Assembly (NCBI GenBank): GCA_016716135.1
Contig: JADJWX010000012.1
Span: forward strand, 62,001-126,000
Length of the DNA: 64,000 nt
Reading direction: 5' to 3'
Source: Lewinellaceae bacterium
Lineage (GTDB): Bacteria; Bacteroidota; Bacteroidia; Chitinophagales; Saprospiraceae
A program made the position numbers and the translations under genes. Shown piece after piece: positions 26,631 to 36,190 of the stretch; position 1 is the stretch's first letter, and each line of letters starts with the position of its first letter. The notes beneath the pieces were generated by a model, which saw nothing but the letters and a program-made list of their open reading frames with translations, did not search any database and was not told the DNA's origin.

Positions 26631-27071
26631 ATGCGCGTAGTTGCTCAATGCCTGTTGGAGCACAATGGCCGGCTTTTGCTCCAGGAATTCTGGCACGAAC
26701 ACGAACATTATTACTTTTTCCGTCCGCCCGGCGGCGGGATCGAACCCGGCGAATACGCCACCGATGCCATGCGCCGGGAAATTCAGGAGGAATTAGCGGC
26801 CGAAGTTTCCGACCCGGAACTGGTTCAGGTTTTGGAAAATATTTTTGAATACGGTGGGCAAACCCGGCACGAAATTGTTTTTCTCTTTCGCGCAGTTGTG
26901 CTGGACGAGCGGCTGACCCGTGTGCCGGAAATCCGGTTTGTCGATAACACTTTTGAATTCCGGGCGGTATGGAAACCTGTTGCCGAATTGCTCCGGGGCG
27001 ATGTCGTGCTGTACCCGGCAGGTTTGCGGGAACGGTTGCCGTTGCTGTATCCGGAAGCGGCATCGGTATAG
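26631..27071 (+). CDS. Nudix hydrolase
   Basis: 146 residues from the ATG at 26631; the frame extends upstream but without similarity. The Nudix box GGGIEPGEYATDAMRREIQEEL (described as G-x5-E-x7-RE-x2-EE) sits at residues about 38-59 with all metal-binding Glu residues kept. These small enzymes hydrolyse nucleoside diphosphate derivatives or related compounds. The substrate cannot be inferred. It starts 67 bases after the glycosyltransferase on the same strand and ends 13 bases from the convergent batD stop. Confidence 0.85.
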   Translation: MRVVAQCLLEHNGRLLLQEFWHEHEHYYFFRPPGGGIEPGEYATDAMRREIQEELAAEVSDPELVQVLENIFEYGGQTRHEIVFLFRAVVLDERLTRVPEIRFVDNTFEFRAVWKPVAELLRGDVVLYPAGLRERLPLLYPEAASV

Positions 27072-27084
27072 CGGGAGGAAGCAG

Positions 27085-28833
27085 CTATTTTAGTGCCGCA
27101 TCCAGTTCGTGCAACACGTTATCTGCCAGTTGCCAGGTTGTCGGCATAGGCACGGCCGGTTCCTGACCGGCAAAAACGACCTGTTCGCAGGTTTGCCAAA
27201 TTTGGATCAGCGTATCCACCTTAGACCCGGGTACCTGCCGCTCGGCAAGTTTTTCCCGCACGAGTTCTTTTGTGAGCAAAACCGGCTCGATGTCCAGGTG
27301 CATGGCTATATGTTCCTGCACTGTTTTGAGCAGCGCATGGTAAAACAGTTTGGGGTCGGCGCCCGGGATAAGCTGCGCAACGGCTTTCATTTTTCCACGC
27401 ATCGATTTCAGGCTGGGCTTTGGCTGCACCTCCGTTTTTGCAGGCTGCACTTTTCGTGGCCTTCTCCTCCAGAAATAAATCCAGAATAGCAGCAAAACCA
27501 AGCCGGTTAATGCGCCCCAGGTGATCGGGTCGCGCAGCAGTACCGAAGTTGTTCTCCAAAGTTTGTCGAGCGTCGATGGCGGCGGCGGCGGAATGCCGGC
27601 TATCGAATCGGGGGCTGTGCTTTGTTGTTCGTAAAGCAGGCCTGCCGTCACATGCAGCTGTACCGGGGAAGCGGCGAGCAAGCGACGGTAATTATTACTG
27701 TCGGGATCAAAAACGACCAGTTCCGGCATGAAAGAATAATCGCCGGGTTGCCGGGGCAGGATGACGTATTCGAGGGTGCGGGCGTGGACGAATTGTTCGC
27801 CGGTTTCGTATTCTTCCTGCTGCTGCACCTTGGGTTCGAAACCTTCCAGGCCGTCGGGGAGTTCGAATACCGGGTTGGCAAATCGCCGGGCGTCGCCATT
27901 GCCTTCGATGGTCACGGTAAGCGTGAGGGCATCATCGGTGGTGAGGCTGTCTTTATCGACGGCGACCTGCCAGTCGTACTGCCCGGCTACGCCGGAAAAA
28001 TTGGCCGGGGCAGGTTCAGGCAGCGGTTTTACCTTGAGTTTGAGGGCCTGCGTTTGAACCAGTTCGGGCCGCGACCCAAACAGCGCGCTCAGGCTGCCTG
28101 CCTGTTCAACGCCAAGCCGCACGCGGGCCGGACCGATCCGGAAGTCGCCGGCTTGCTGGGGAAACAACGCCATTTCGTGCAAGATCCGGGTGACGTAGCG
28201 GTTGCCCCTGATTTTTTGCTGGCGCGTACGGGTGTCAAAACGCCGGCGTTCCTGGGTAAAAAAACCGTCGAAGGCGGGCAAGTCCAGAATATCGTAATCG
28301 GAAATGCCCACCTGGGTGTACAGCACGATTTGGTATACGACCTGTTGGCCCACCCAGGCTGTTTCGCGGTCCAGTTCGGCGCGGATAAACACCCTGGTAT
28401 CGGCGCCGGGCGGGGGGGCGGTACTGCCTTCCCGGGCTTTCCCTACGCGAACGACCAGTGGTTGGGTGCGGAGTGTGCGGCTGTCGGTTTGCACCGTTGC
28501 CGTTCCAATGGTATAGGTGCCGGGGGCGCCGGCTTCCAGTTCGTACGTCCAGGTTTGGTGGCTGTACGATTTCCCGTTGACAAAGCCCGATCCGCGCATT
28601 TCGGACGGGCCGGAGGTGACCCGGAAACCGTTAAAATCGGGCGGGATAAATCGTTTGGCAAATGTGTTTTTCAGGGCAAAAGAAACCTCAAAGCGGCTGC
28701 CTTCCGGCACTTCTTTCGTCGGCCCTTCCGTTTCGAAAGTGGCAGTTGCCTGTGCAAGTATGGCTTGCTGATGCAAAAATAACCAGCAGATGACCAGGCA
28801 GCCTGTTTGTATGAACCCTGTGTTTCGCATCAT
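27085..28833 (-). CDS. batD: BatD family protein
   Basis: 582 residues with a signal peptide (CLVICWLFLHQQAILAQ). The N-terminus shows the BatD Ig-like start (GPTKEVPEGSRFEVSFALKN) and a second Ig-like region near FSGVAGQYDWQVAVDKDSL. One membrane span lies at about 430-455 (ALTGLVLLLFWIYFWRRR), followed by a cytoplasmic helical tail. BatD belongs to the Bat (aerotolerance) set together with MoxR-type ATPases and VWA proteins. Here no batA/B or moxR gene is adjacent. The start codon overlaps the gldB stop (ATGA), so the two are translationally coupled. Confidence 0.85.
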   Translation of the reverse strand: MMRNTGFIQTGCLVICWLFLHQQAILAQATATFETEGPTKEVPEGSRFEVSFALKNTFAKRFIPPDFNGFRVTSGPSEMRGSGFVNGKSYSHQTWTYELEAGAPGTYTIGTATVQTDSRTLRTQPLVVRVGKAREGSTAPPPGADTRVFIRAELDRETAWVGQQVVYQIVLYTQVGISDYDILDLPAFDGFFTQERRRFDTRTRQQKIRGNRYVTRILHEMALFPQQAGDFRIGPARVRLGVEQAGSLSALFGSRPELVQTQALKLKVKPLPEPAPANFSGVAGQYDWQVAVDKDSLTTDDALTLTVTIEGNGDARRFANPVFELPDGLEGFEPKVQQQEEYETGEQFVHARTLEYVILPRQPGDYSFMPELVVFDPDSNNYRRLLAASPVQLHVTAGLLYEQQSTAPDSIAGIPPPPPSTLDKLWRTTSVLLRDPITWGALTGLVLLLFWIYFWRRRPRKVQPAKTEVQPKPSLKSMRGKMKAVAQLIPGADPKLFYHALLKTVQEHIAMHLDIEPVLLTKELVREKLAERQVPGSKVDTLIQIWQTCEQVVFAGQEPAVPMPTTWQLADNVLHELDAALK

Positions 28834-29871
28834 TTGACGCGCTTTGGTTTGTATTTTGCTTTTTCTAAAAATTGTTGGGCGTTGCGAAGGTTCAACATTT
28901 CTTCGAAAGATTCATCCGGGTGGCGTTGGGTATACGCTTTAACAATCTGCCAGCCGATCCAGTTGCCGATTTCGCCGGGTGCCTCCTGAAATACATTGTC
29001 GGCCGTGGGGCTGGGCATCACGATTTTCTGGTTTTTGCTGCTCAGTGGCTGGTACAGCACGCCCATATCGAGCAGCCGGGCCCAGGTTTCCTGTTCGTTG
29101 ACGTAGCATCCTTCCATTTGTGCTTGAGTATAGCCCATTTTCATGCTGTCGGGTACTTGGGGCAAAAGCAGGTCCATGAGGTGGAGGATTTTCCCGTTGT
29201 TGATCATGTAATCCAGGATTTGTTCGCCGGGCGGCGGCCCCACAACCCGGCTCGACAGGGCAAGCGCGACCTTGGTGGGCATAAATTCTTTGGAAAACTG
29301 GCGGCGCAGGTATTGGGGGAAATAATCGGGATTGTAGCCCGAGAAGTTTTCTCCCAGAAACATATCCAGCCCGATCATGACAAGGCTGTCGTTGACGGCA
29401 TAGGCATCGCCGATAAACTCGGTAACGGCCGTGACAAAACGCGGCTGGGGGTGCTGTGGCAGGTAATACCGGTAATACTGCAATAATTGCGAAAGGTCGG
29501 TTTTTCAGCTTGCTCAGGTCGGGAAATACGGCCTGGCAGGAGTCGTTGAGCCGCCGTACCTGCGGCGCCGTTACAAAACCGGTGACGGCTTCCAGCGGCG
29601 TTTCGCTCGGGTTGGTTTGGTCGTGTGCGATTTCAGCGATAAAAAAGGGGAGGAAATCGGGGTAGTCGGCAGCGAGTTGCTGCAGGCCGGATTCGAGTTG
29701 CGCAGTGTCCAACGCAAATAAATCCTGTTCAAAACGTTGGATCTGCAGGTTCACCCGGATATGGCTGACATCGGGAGCCGCGGTTGAATCCGTGTTGGTG
29801 CAACTGTTTGGGAATAGGGTTAAAATGAAGAAAACGGCACTTATCGGAAGGTAATTTGCATTTCTGCCCAT
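28830..29871 (-). pseudogene. gldB: Gliding motility lipoprotein GldB, frameshifted in this assembly
   Basis: The first frame (from 29871) reads a signal with a Cys (LTLFPNSCTN), then IQRFEQDLFALDTAQL and FPDLSKL. The second frame continues with LSQLLQYYRYYLPQHPQPRFVTAVTEF to the stop at 28830. Together they give a normal GldB of about 345 residues. The break is at a T5 run on the plus strand (29501-29505, A5 in the coding strand): with A4 the frame would read LKTDLSQLLQYY. GldB is needed for gliding and T9SS function in Flavobacterium. A homopolymer sequencing error is as likely as a real mutation. It is coupled to batD. Confidence 0.85.
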
Positions 29872-29973
29872 ACTCTAAAAAAATTTCTGCGAATTTAGCG
29901 CTGAAAAAAACCAGGAGCTGTTCAGACCCTGTTTCTGCTCCCCAGCTATTAACGCACAAAACAACAACACGTT

Positions 29974-30714
29974 ATGAAAAAAATTGCTTTGGCATTTGGC
30001 TTTTTATTGGTGTTTCAGGTAATATCCTCGGCACAGGAAGAAATTCGTTTTGGTATTCAGGCGAGCCCGACCTGGTCCTGGATGCGTACGAATGATAAGT
30101 TTCTGGAAAGTACCGGGTCAAACTGGGGGTTGAAATTTGGCGTGGTCGGCGAATATTATTTCACCTACAACTATGCCTTTATGGCCGGCCTCGGTTTTGG
30201 CTTCAATCACGGCGGTACACTGCTCAACGGGTATCAACAAGGTTCATTCTGGCCAAAAACAGATTTGAGCGATCCCCGGCTGGACACCCTGTCAAAAGAT
30301 GCCAAGCTTCATTACCGGGTTACTTATGTGGAAGTGCCCTTTGGATTGCGTTTCCGGGGCGGTTCGAATGAAGACTCCCGGATGAAGTTTTACGCCGAAG
30401 CGCCCATTTTTACCCTGGGATTTGTGAGCAAAGCCCTGGGCGATATCCGTGGAAACACCCCGATACAATCGGATGATGAAAATATTCGGAAAGACGTCAA
30501 TGGTTTGTCCCTTTCCTGGGGTGTTGGCGCCGGTATCGAATACGAACTGGCTTCCAACGCCACGGTTGTCGCCGGCTTGTATTTCCAGCAACAATTTACC
30601 GACCTGACCGATGATAGCGGCTCCGTATTTGATTCCGGAGCAAATACCTGGAAAAAGGAAGACTCCAAAGGCGCTTTTAACGCGCTTTCGCTGCGGCTGG
30701 GGTTCTTTTTTTAA
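29974..30714 (+). CDS. PorT-like outer-membrane beta-barrel protein
   Basis: 246 residues with a signal peptide (ALAFGFLLVFQVISSAQ) and alternating strands throughout (FGIQASPTWSWM, YAFMAGLGFGFNHGG, YVEVPFGLRFRGG, TVVAGLYFQQQF), ending in LSLRLGFFF, a typical barrel C-terminus. The fold matches the porin-family/PorT-like barrels of Bacteroidota. Whether it is the T9SS component PorT itself or a paralogue cannot be decided here. It is divergent from gldB. Confidence 0.75.
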   Translation: MKKIALAFGFLLVFQVISSAQEEIRFGIQASPTWSWMRTNDKFLESTGSNWGLKFGVVGEYYFTYNYAFMAGLGFGFNHGGTLLNGYQQGSFWPKTDLSDPRLDTLSKDAKLHYRVTYVEVPFGLRFRGGSNEDSRMKFYAEAPIFTLGFVSKALGDIRGNTPIQSDDENIRKDVNGLSLSWGVGAGIEYELASNATVVAGLYFQQQFTDLTDDSGSVFDSGANTWKKEDSKGAFNALSLRLGFFF

Positions 30715-30740
30715 ACCTCCCGGTTCTTTCAATTTTTTGC

Positions 30741-30785
30741 CCTGCCTTTGTCCCGGTGCGCCGGAGCAAAGGCAGGTGCTTTTAT
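30741..30785 (+). terminator. Intrinsic terminator after the barrel protein
   Basis: CCTGCCTTTG (30741-30750) pairs with CAAAGGCAGG (30767-30776), with a further small GC stem in the loop, and is followed by TGCTTTTA. It ends at the stop of the convergent ArsR gene and could serve both. Confidence 0.7.
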
Positions 30786-31090
30786 GGCTTGATCAATTTG
30801 GCGGCAACCAGCCCGGCCTGGAGGAGCAGCGGTTCATGGAGCAGGTATTCGACAAATTTTCCACGGCGTTGAGTATAAACCAGCCCGGCATCGCGCAAAA
30901 TGCGCAGGTGTTGGGAGGCCACCGACTGTTCGATATCCATTTCGGTGTAGATCGTCTGAACAGATGCCGGCTGATGGGTTTGCAGCAGGGCGATCAGACG
31001 CAGGCGGAGGGGATGTGCCAGCGCGCGCATTATTGCCGTGGCAGTGTTGAACTGTTCGGCGTTGAATTGGATGTGCTCGGGTTTAACCAT
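30782..31090 (-). CDS. ArsR-family winged-helix regulator (1)
   Basis: 102 residues with the ArsR fold: ALAHPLRLRLIALLQTH, then a recognition region QSVASQHLRILRDAGLV and a wing RRGKFVEYLL. None of the usual Cys metal-binding motif (ELCVCDL) is present, so it is probably not a metal sensor of the classical site. It shares the MDIEQSVASQHL stretch with the second ArsR gene 178 bases upstream, which points to a tandem duplication. Confidence 0.85.
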   Translation of the reverse strand: MVKPEHIQFNAEQFNTATAIMRALAHPLRLRLIALLQTHQPASVQTIYTEMDIEQSVASQHLRILRDAGLVYTQRRGKFVEYLLHEPLLLQAGLVAAKLIKP

Positions 31091-31268
31091 AGGGGGATGG
31101 ACGGATTAGCGGATGAAAGCAATGGACCCTTTCATCAGCAAATATGCATTTTTCTGCATTGTCACTTTCCGGTACCCCTAAAATAATACTGCATGCAACC
31201 AGCGTATCTGGTTTGCATGCAGCAAGGTGTGTAAGTACGATTGAAAAATTCGGATGAAGGAGATCTAA

Positions 31269-31607
31269 TCAAATAGCCAGTTCTTCCACAAGCCGTGAAA
31301 TCTGGCTGAGTCGTTCGCTGTCCAGGGAATAGTAAATGTACTTGCCCTGCCGGTCGGTTTTTACCACACCGGCTTTGCGCAAAATGGCCAGATGCTGGCT
31401 TGCCACACTTTGTTCCAGGCGAAGTTTAATGTAAATATCGGTGACCGTCATTCGCTGGTTTTCTTCCAGCAGATCGATCATACGTTGCCGTAATTTGTGG
31501 TTTACGGCACGCAACACAAGCACTGCTTTGCGCAATTCAGTGTAGTCGAGCGGAACGTCTTGTTGGCCCCCTTTCAAGACGACAGGCTCGCTCTTGGATT
31601 TTCTCAT
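31269..31607 (-). CDS. ArsR-family winged-helix regulator (2)
   Basis: 112 residues with the same winged-helix layout: AVNHKLRQRMIDLLEEN, LRLEQSVASQHLAILRKAGVV and wing RQGKYIYYSLD. It lacks metal-binding Cys residues. It is a paralogue of the downstream ArsR gene; the gap between them (31091-31268) holds nothing recognisable. No target operon is obvious nearby. Confidence 0.85.
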   Translation of the reverse strand: MRKSKSEPVVLKGGQQDVPLDYTELRKAVLVLRAVNHKLRQRMIDLLEENQRMTVTDIYIKLRLEQSVASQHLAILRKAGVVKTDRQGKYIYYSLDSERLSQISRLVEELAI

Positions 31608-31786
31608 AGAATTTGTTTTAAAATATCAAAAAACCATATGTCAAGGTATGATTATGTTTCCAAAACTGTGCCAGATCAACATGCCGAAATCCCGTATGGT
31701 TTTTTATTTTCAGGTGTAAACACCTTGATTTACAATGCTAAAATAGAACAAAATTTTCTCAATTTGATATTTTTTATCATTTTTTC

Positions 31787-32521
31787 TCAAAATGCAGGCT
31801 TGTTTGGTGTGGTAATGTTCGGGGCTTTCATATAAAAAGGTTCAAAATATGTTATGTTTTGAAAATCATTTTTTTGGAAAAAAAGATCCGCAAGGCCCGC
31901 TAAATAGTTTGCCGAGCAATTTTTTACCGGACTAAAAACCATATTCTCAGCGATACCGGCATCTTCCATTTTTTTTGAGCCGTTTCCTGAAATTATGCAC
32001 ACCGTTTCCGGCCGGTAATCCGGAATTGTGTTTCGAAAATTTTGAAACAATTCGTGTTGTAAAATCAGGGGTTGTGCCGGTACCACAAGGCGTAGTTGGG
32101 CATCATACACGGCTGTCCAAACTTCCTGCCGGCGGGCATCCAGCATTGGGATCGCCAATACGGGTTGTGGATGGTGAAGCACAGGGTTGGTTTCCTCAAA
32201 TTCGAGCAGGCTGGCGGCGGCCAGGGCCTGCAGGGTATCCACAGCGATGAGTGGCTTATCGAGGGCGAAACAAATGCCTTTGGCCGTCGATACGCCTACC
32301 CGCAGGGCTGTGTACGAGCCGGGGCCCCGACTTACGGCCACGGCATCGAGGTCGGAAAGTTTCAGGCCGGCTTGCCGGCAACAATCGGCAATGAGTAATG
32401 TGAGCCGTTCGGCATGGCGGGCCTGGTCGGTATCTTCGGCCAGGGCAATGATGCGGCCTTCGGTTGCAATGGCGGCGCCGCAAACCTCGGAGGCTGTTTC
32501 AATCAAGAGAATTTTTGCCAT
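31787..32521 (-). CDS. tsaB: tRNA N6-threonylcarbamoyladenosine biosynthesis protein TsaB
   Basis: 244 residues from the ATG at 32521, where the family starts (MAKILLIETASEVCGAAI). Family motifs follow: HAERLTLLI, the VAVSRGPGSYTALRVGVSTAKG loop (described by SRGPGSYT) and IPMLDARRQEVW. TsaB supports TsaD in making t6A at position 37 of ANN-reading tRNAs. The last 25 residues contain the FYMKAPNIT-like closing segment. It is the third gene of a minus-strand run mnmA - OmpA-like - tsaB, with a 41-base gap to the OmpA-like gene, so two of the three genes modify tRNA. Confidence 0.9.
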   Translation of the reverse strand: MAKILLIETASEVCGAAIATEGRIIALAEDTDQARHAERLTLLIADCCRQAGLKLSDLDAVAVSRGPGSYTALRVGVSTAKGICFALDKPLIAVDTLQALAAASLLEFEETNPVLHHPQPVLAIPMLDARRQEVWTAVYDAQLRLVVPAQPLILQHELFQNFRNTIPDYRPETVCIISGNGSKKMEDAGIAENMVFSPVKNCSANYLAGLADLFFQKNDFQNITYFEPFYMKAPNITTPNKPAF

Positions 32522-32562
32522 GGTAACGGGCGTAAAGAAACGGGTTTTGTGCGGATTGCCTC

Positions 32563-33774
32563 CTAGTCCAAAATAATGCATTCCACGCGCCGGTTTTGTT
32601 GCCGCCCCGATTCTGTGGAATTTTCAGCCGCCGGGCGGCTTTCGCCAAACGCCTTCCAGTCCAGGCGATGCTCCGGAATTCCTTTTTGACGCAAGTAATC
32701 AAAAACTGCACGCGCACGCCGGGCAGACAGGTCCAGATTGTAACTTTCCGTACCAACGTCGTCGGTATGCCCGGCTATGCCGATGCGGATAGCCGGGAAT
32801 TTTACCATAAACTGGAATAGCTGGTCTACTTCGTCATAAGCTGCCTCGCGCAAATCGGCTTTGCCGGAGTCGAATAACACTGCGGCGCTAAAATTTATCC
32901 TTTTTTTAGTCAGCAGTGTTTTTTCCAGGCTTGAAACTGTGTCCGGCGTGTTTTTTAGCTCCGGCTCCTGTTCGACAACGATGTCGTCCAGGCAGAGATA
33001 GCCGGCTCGTTTGACCCTGTCTAAAGGGCTGCCTGTTTTATTATTGTGTTCCGAAATAATACTGTCCCGCGCCGGGTTGAGGTTGGTGGGGGTCTGACTG
33101 TCGGGGAAAAAGTTGCCGATCAGGAAAAACTGAAAAGCCCGGTCGGGTACAAATGTGGCGGATACTTTCAGCCACGCTCCGTTGGTGCTGATTACGTTGT
33201 TAAAATTGATCTGGGGCGCGGTGTTTTTTTCTTGCAAAAAACGGGGAAGCACGACATGGGCCTCCAGGGGTTGTGTTAAAAAATAGACGCCGAGATTCCC
33301 GGCTTTTACCGCTTCGATGGGGGTGTTGGGTGCATAAACAGTTTGCATGTGTTCGCGCATGATCGTCGAATCTTCACGTACCCAAATTTCCACCCGGTAC
33401 CGTACGCCCGGCTGCAAGGGTTGGCGCAATTGTCCCTGAATCACTTCGTGATAATCATAGCGCTGACCAATGTCGGCAGCGGGAAGAAAATGGATCAGCC
33501 CGGCACAATAATTCCCACCCCGGCTTTGGGCCAACCAGGAACAACTCGTGTCAATCCGATGCAGGTCAGGCGTAAGTGCGTTCAGCGTCGTCCAGTTTTC
33601 TACCGTGGCATTAAATTCGGCCGATGACCGAAAGAACCGGCAGCTCACCGGGGAAGCATTGGGCTGCAGTTGTTCAAACCCGGGGTTGAGGACCAGGTTT
33701 TGCCCTTGCAGCAAGTTGGTAAATAAGAGCGGCAGGAAGTAAAAATGTCGGACTACGATGCGTGATGCTGGCAT
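32563..33774 (-). CDS. OmpA-family protein with N-terminal carbohydrate-binding-like domain
   Basis: 403 residues with a signal-like start (FYFLPLLFTNLLQGQ). The N-terminal 250 residues are a beta-rich domain that opens with NLVLNPGFEQ, a common jelly-roll start. The C-terminal OmpA/MotB domain binds peptidoglycan: VLFDSGKADLREAAYDEVDQL, IAGHTDDVGTESYNLDLSARRARAV and QQNRRVECII. The ATG overlaps the mnmA stop in a TAATG, so the genes are coupled. Confidence 0.85.
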   Translation of the reverse strand: MPASRIVVRHFYFLPLLFTNLLQGQNLVLNPGFEQLQPNASPVSCRFFRSSAEFNATVENWTTLNALTPDLHRIDTSCSWLAQSRGGNYCAGLIHFLPAADIGQRYDYHEVIQGQLRQPLQPGVRYRVEIWVREDSTIMREHMQTVYAPNTPIEAVKAGNLGVYFLTQPLEAHVVLPRFLQEKNTAPQINFNNVISTNGAWLKVSATFVPDRAFQFFLIGNFFPDSQTPTNLNPARDSIISEHNNKTGSPLDRVKRAGYLCLDDIVVEQEPELKNTPDTVSSLEKTLLTKKRINFSAAVLFDSGKADLREAAYDEVDQLFQFMVKFPAIRIGIAGHTDDVGTESYNLDLSARRARAVFDYLRQKGIPEHRLDWKAFGESRPAAENSTESGRQQNRRVECIILD

Positions 33775-34883
33775 TAGTTTTCCATGGACAGGCTTCCCTG
33801 GATAATGCCGCCGCCAACCACATCGTCGCCTTCGTAAAAAACGGCGCTTTGGCCGGGCGCGATACCTTTCACATTGGCATGAAACTGCACATCCACATTG
33901 TTGCCGACCGGCAACAGGGTGCTGAGCGTGCCGCCGTCGCGATAGCGCACCTTGGTGACGGCTTCAAGCCCCGTTTCGGGCAGGTTGCCGTATTTCATCA
34001 GGTTGACTTTGCCGACGAGCATGCCGTTGCGGATCAGGTCGTCTTCACGGCCCAGGACCACGGTATTGGTTTCCGGCTGGATTTCGGTGACGAACATCGG
34101 TTCGCCCAACGCAATGCCGAGGCCTTTGCGTTGGCCGATCGTATAGAACGGGTAACCCTGGTGTTGCCCAAGCACTTTGCCCTGGGCGTCTACAAAGTTG
34201 CCACCGGCTACTTTTTCTTCCAGGCCATCTACGTGGCGTTTGAGAAAACCGCGGTAATCGTTGTCGGGCACAAAGCAGATTTCATAGCTCTCGGCTTTTT
34301 TGCTCAGCTCGTCCCAGCCGCGCTCGGCGGCCATTTGACGCACTTCGGGCTTGGTGAAATTGCCAAGCGGCATGCGCGTGCGGTGCAGGCACTCCTGGCT
34401 CAGGCCCCACAGCACATATGATTGGTCTTTCTGCCGGTCGCGGGCCCGGGTGATGTATTTGCGGCCTTCAAGTTCGTTGATGATGCCGTAGTGCCCGGTG
34501 GCGATGAATTCGCAATCGAGCAAATCGGCCCGGCGCAGCAGGCTGTTCCACTTGATGTGCGTATTACAGAGCACACAGGGGTTGGGGGTGCGCCCGGCCA
34601 TGTATTCGTTCACAAAATCATCGATCACATAGTCGCCGAATTCTTCCCGGATATCCACGATAAAATGATGAAATCCGAGTTTGACGGCAACCTGCCGGGC
34701 ATCATTGATGCTGTCGAGCGAACAACAACCCGTTTCTTTTTTTGAACCGCCGGAGGTGGCGTAGTCCCAGGTTTTCATGGTGACACCAATAACCTCCCAG
34801 CCTTCCTCGTGCAGGAGGACGGCCGTAATTGTGCTATCGATGCCGCCGGACATGGCGACGAGGGCTTTGCCGCGCTTTGACAT
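33774..34883 (-). CDS. mnmA: tRNA-specific 2-thiouridylase MnmA
   Basis: 369 residues. It makes the 2-thio group of wobble uridine 34 in tRNA-Lys, -Glu and -Gln. The PP-loop SGGIDST is near residue 12. The catalytic Cys is in NPCVLCN (about residue 103) and the second Cys in ESYEICFVPD (about 205). Family blocks GYPFYTIGQRKGLG and NGMLVGKVNLM are present. Length is normal. It leads the mnmA - OmpA-like - tsaB run. Confidence 0.95.
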   Translation of the reverse strand: MSKRGKALVAMSGGIDSTITAVLLHEEGWEVIGVTMKTWDYATSGGSKKETGCCSLDSINDARQVAVKLGFHHFIVDIREEFGDYVIDDFVNEYMAGRTPNPCVLCNTHIKWNSLLRRADLLDCEFIATGHYGIINELEGRKYITRARDRQKDQSYVLWGLSQECLHRTRMPLGNFTKPEVRQMAAERGWDELSKKAESYEICFVPDNDYRGFLKRHVDGLEEKVAGGNFVDAQGKVLGQHQGYPFYTIGQRKGLGIALGEPMFVTEIQPETNTVVLGREDDLIRNGMLVGKVNLMKYGNLPETGLEAVTKVRYRDGGTLSTLLPVGNNVDVQFHANVKGIAPGQSAVFYEGDDVVGGGIIQGSLSMEN

Positions 34884-34901
34884 TTGTTTTGTTTTTTTAC
34901 T

Positions 34902-34980
34902 GCGAAGGCACGCAGAACACCGGGTTTTACCAATTCAACTTGGCGAGCCTTCGTGTTCTGCGTGCCTCTGTGGCGCATTA
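34902..34980. repeat. Intergenic palindrome upstream of mnmA
   Basis: AGGCACGCAGAACAC (34906-34920) is perfectly complementary to GTGTTCTGCGTGCCT (34953-34967); weaker pairing extends outward to the CTGTGGCGCA side. The text resembles the CCACGGAG palindromes elsewhere in the window. It lies in the 137-base gap between mnmA and the thioredoxin gene. Confidence 0.7.
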
Positions 34981-35020
34981 TGTTTTTGAAAACAACAACC
35001 GGGGAGGTACAGTTCAACAG

Positions 35021-36190
35021 TTACTTTTCCAGCCCCTGCAAGAAAACGTCGACTTTCCCGTCCATGCCCTTGTTTTCACTTTTAGCCGCTTCGCGGGCTT
35101 TTTGTGCCGCATCACGGGCCTTTTCCTGTTCACCCTGGCGTTTGTACACTTCGGCCAGGGTCAGGTAGTATTCGGAAAGCCCGCCATTTTCAGCGGCTGT
35201 TTTGGCCCATTTCTCCGCTTGTTTCAGCACCTGGGATTCTTTCGGGAATGCGCGGAGCATTTTGATCACCAGGTCGTGCAGAAGGGCGGCGTTGTTTTTA
35301 ACTTCTTTTTTCTGGTAATTCTGTACGGTTTTCAGGTATTTTTTGGGGTCGTTGGTGGTGGCGTAAAAATTCATTTCCGCTTCGGCAGCAAACGCCGCGG
35401 CGCGCCCGGGAAGCCCGGCTTCCATTTTTGCTTTGGCCTCTTCCAACAGGCGTTCGCTGCGAAACTCCACCGCTTTTTTAACCGTGTTCTGGCAAGCCAG
35501 GCTGATGCGCGTTTCCACGGCTTCGTTGCCCTCCAGCGCTGCAATTTTAGCGCGGTGCTCCAGCAGCAGATCAAAAACCCGGCTGTCGGCTTCAATGGCG
35601 CCTTCCAGGATAAACCGGAGATTCACGGGTGTCGTGAAGTCGGACTGTGTGCTCAGGTAGTCGTTCGTGATTTTCAGCGAAGGTTTGTTGGCGCGGTTCA
35701 GGGCGCGGACATAACCGAGCAGGAATTCCGGATCGCGGTTCCCATCGGCGTATTCTTTTTCAAAATCTTTCGAGCTGTCCGTTTTGCCAGTGGCTTTTTG
35801 ACCGAAGGCGATCAGCGCGTCGGCGTTCATGGCGCCCACCTGTTTGAGCACCACTTTGCCCTCGGCGTCGAGGATCATCAGGGTGGGATAAGCCCGCACG
35901 GGGTATTGGCCGGCAAACGCGCTGTTTTCCGGCTTTTCCATATCAATTTTCAGGTTGATAAAATTGGCATTGAAGTAATCGCCCACTTTGGAGTCGGGAA
36001 ACACTTGGGCCGCCATGCGTTTACAGGGGCCGCACCAGGCGGCATAAGCATCAACAAAAATCAACTTTTGTTCGGCTTTGGCTTTTTCCTGTGCCTCAGC
36101 CCAGGTTCCGTGAAAAAAGTCGATACCCTGGGCCGGCAAAACGGCGGAACAGCACAGGGCAAGCAAGGCGGCGAGCATGTATTTATTCAT
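35021..36190 (-). CDS. Exported thioredoxin-family protein with helical tail
   Basis: 389 residues with a signal peptide (MLAALLALCCSAVLPAQ). Residues about 25-140 are a thioredoxin domain with the active site AAWCGPCKRM and cis-Pro in VRAYPTLMIL. The rest is helical and TPR-like (EYYLTLAEVYKRQGEQEKARDAAQ). It probably acts in envelope disulfide chemistry with a protein-binding tail. It is alone on its transcript as far as seen. Confidence 0.85.
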   Translation of the reverse strand: MNKYMLAALLALCCSAVLPAQGIDFFHGTWAEAQEKAKAEQKLIFVDAYAAWCGPCKRMAAQVFPDSKVGDYFNANFINLKIDMEKPENSAFAGQYPVRAYPTLMILDAEGKVVLKQVGAMNADALIAFGQKATGKTDSSKDFEKEYADGNRDPEFLLGYVRALNRANKPSLKITNDYLSTQSDFTTPVNLRFILEGAIEADSRVFDLLLEHRAKIAALEGNEAVETRISLACQNTVKKAVEFRSERLLEEAKAKMEAGLPGRAAAFAAEAEMNFYATTNDPKKYLKTVQNYQKKEVKNNAALLHDLVIKMLRAFPKESQVLKQAEKWAKTAAENGGLSEYYLTLAEVYKRQGEQEKARDAAQKAREAAKSENKGMDGKVDVFLQGLEK

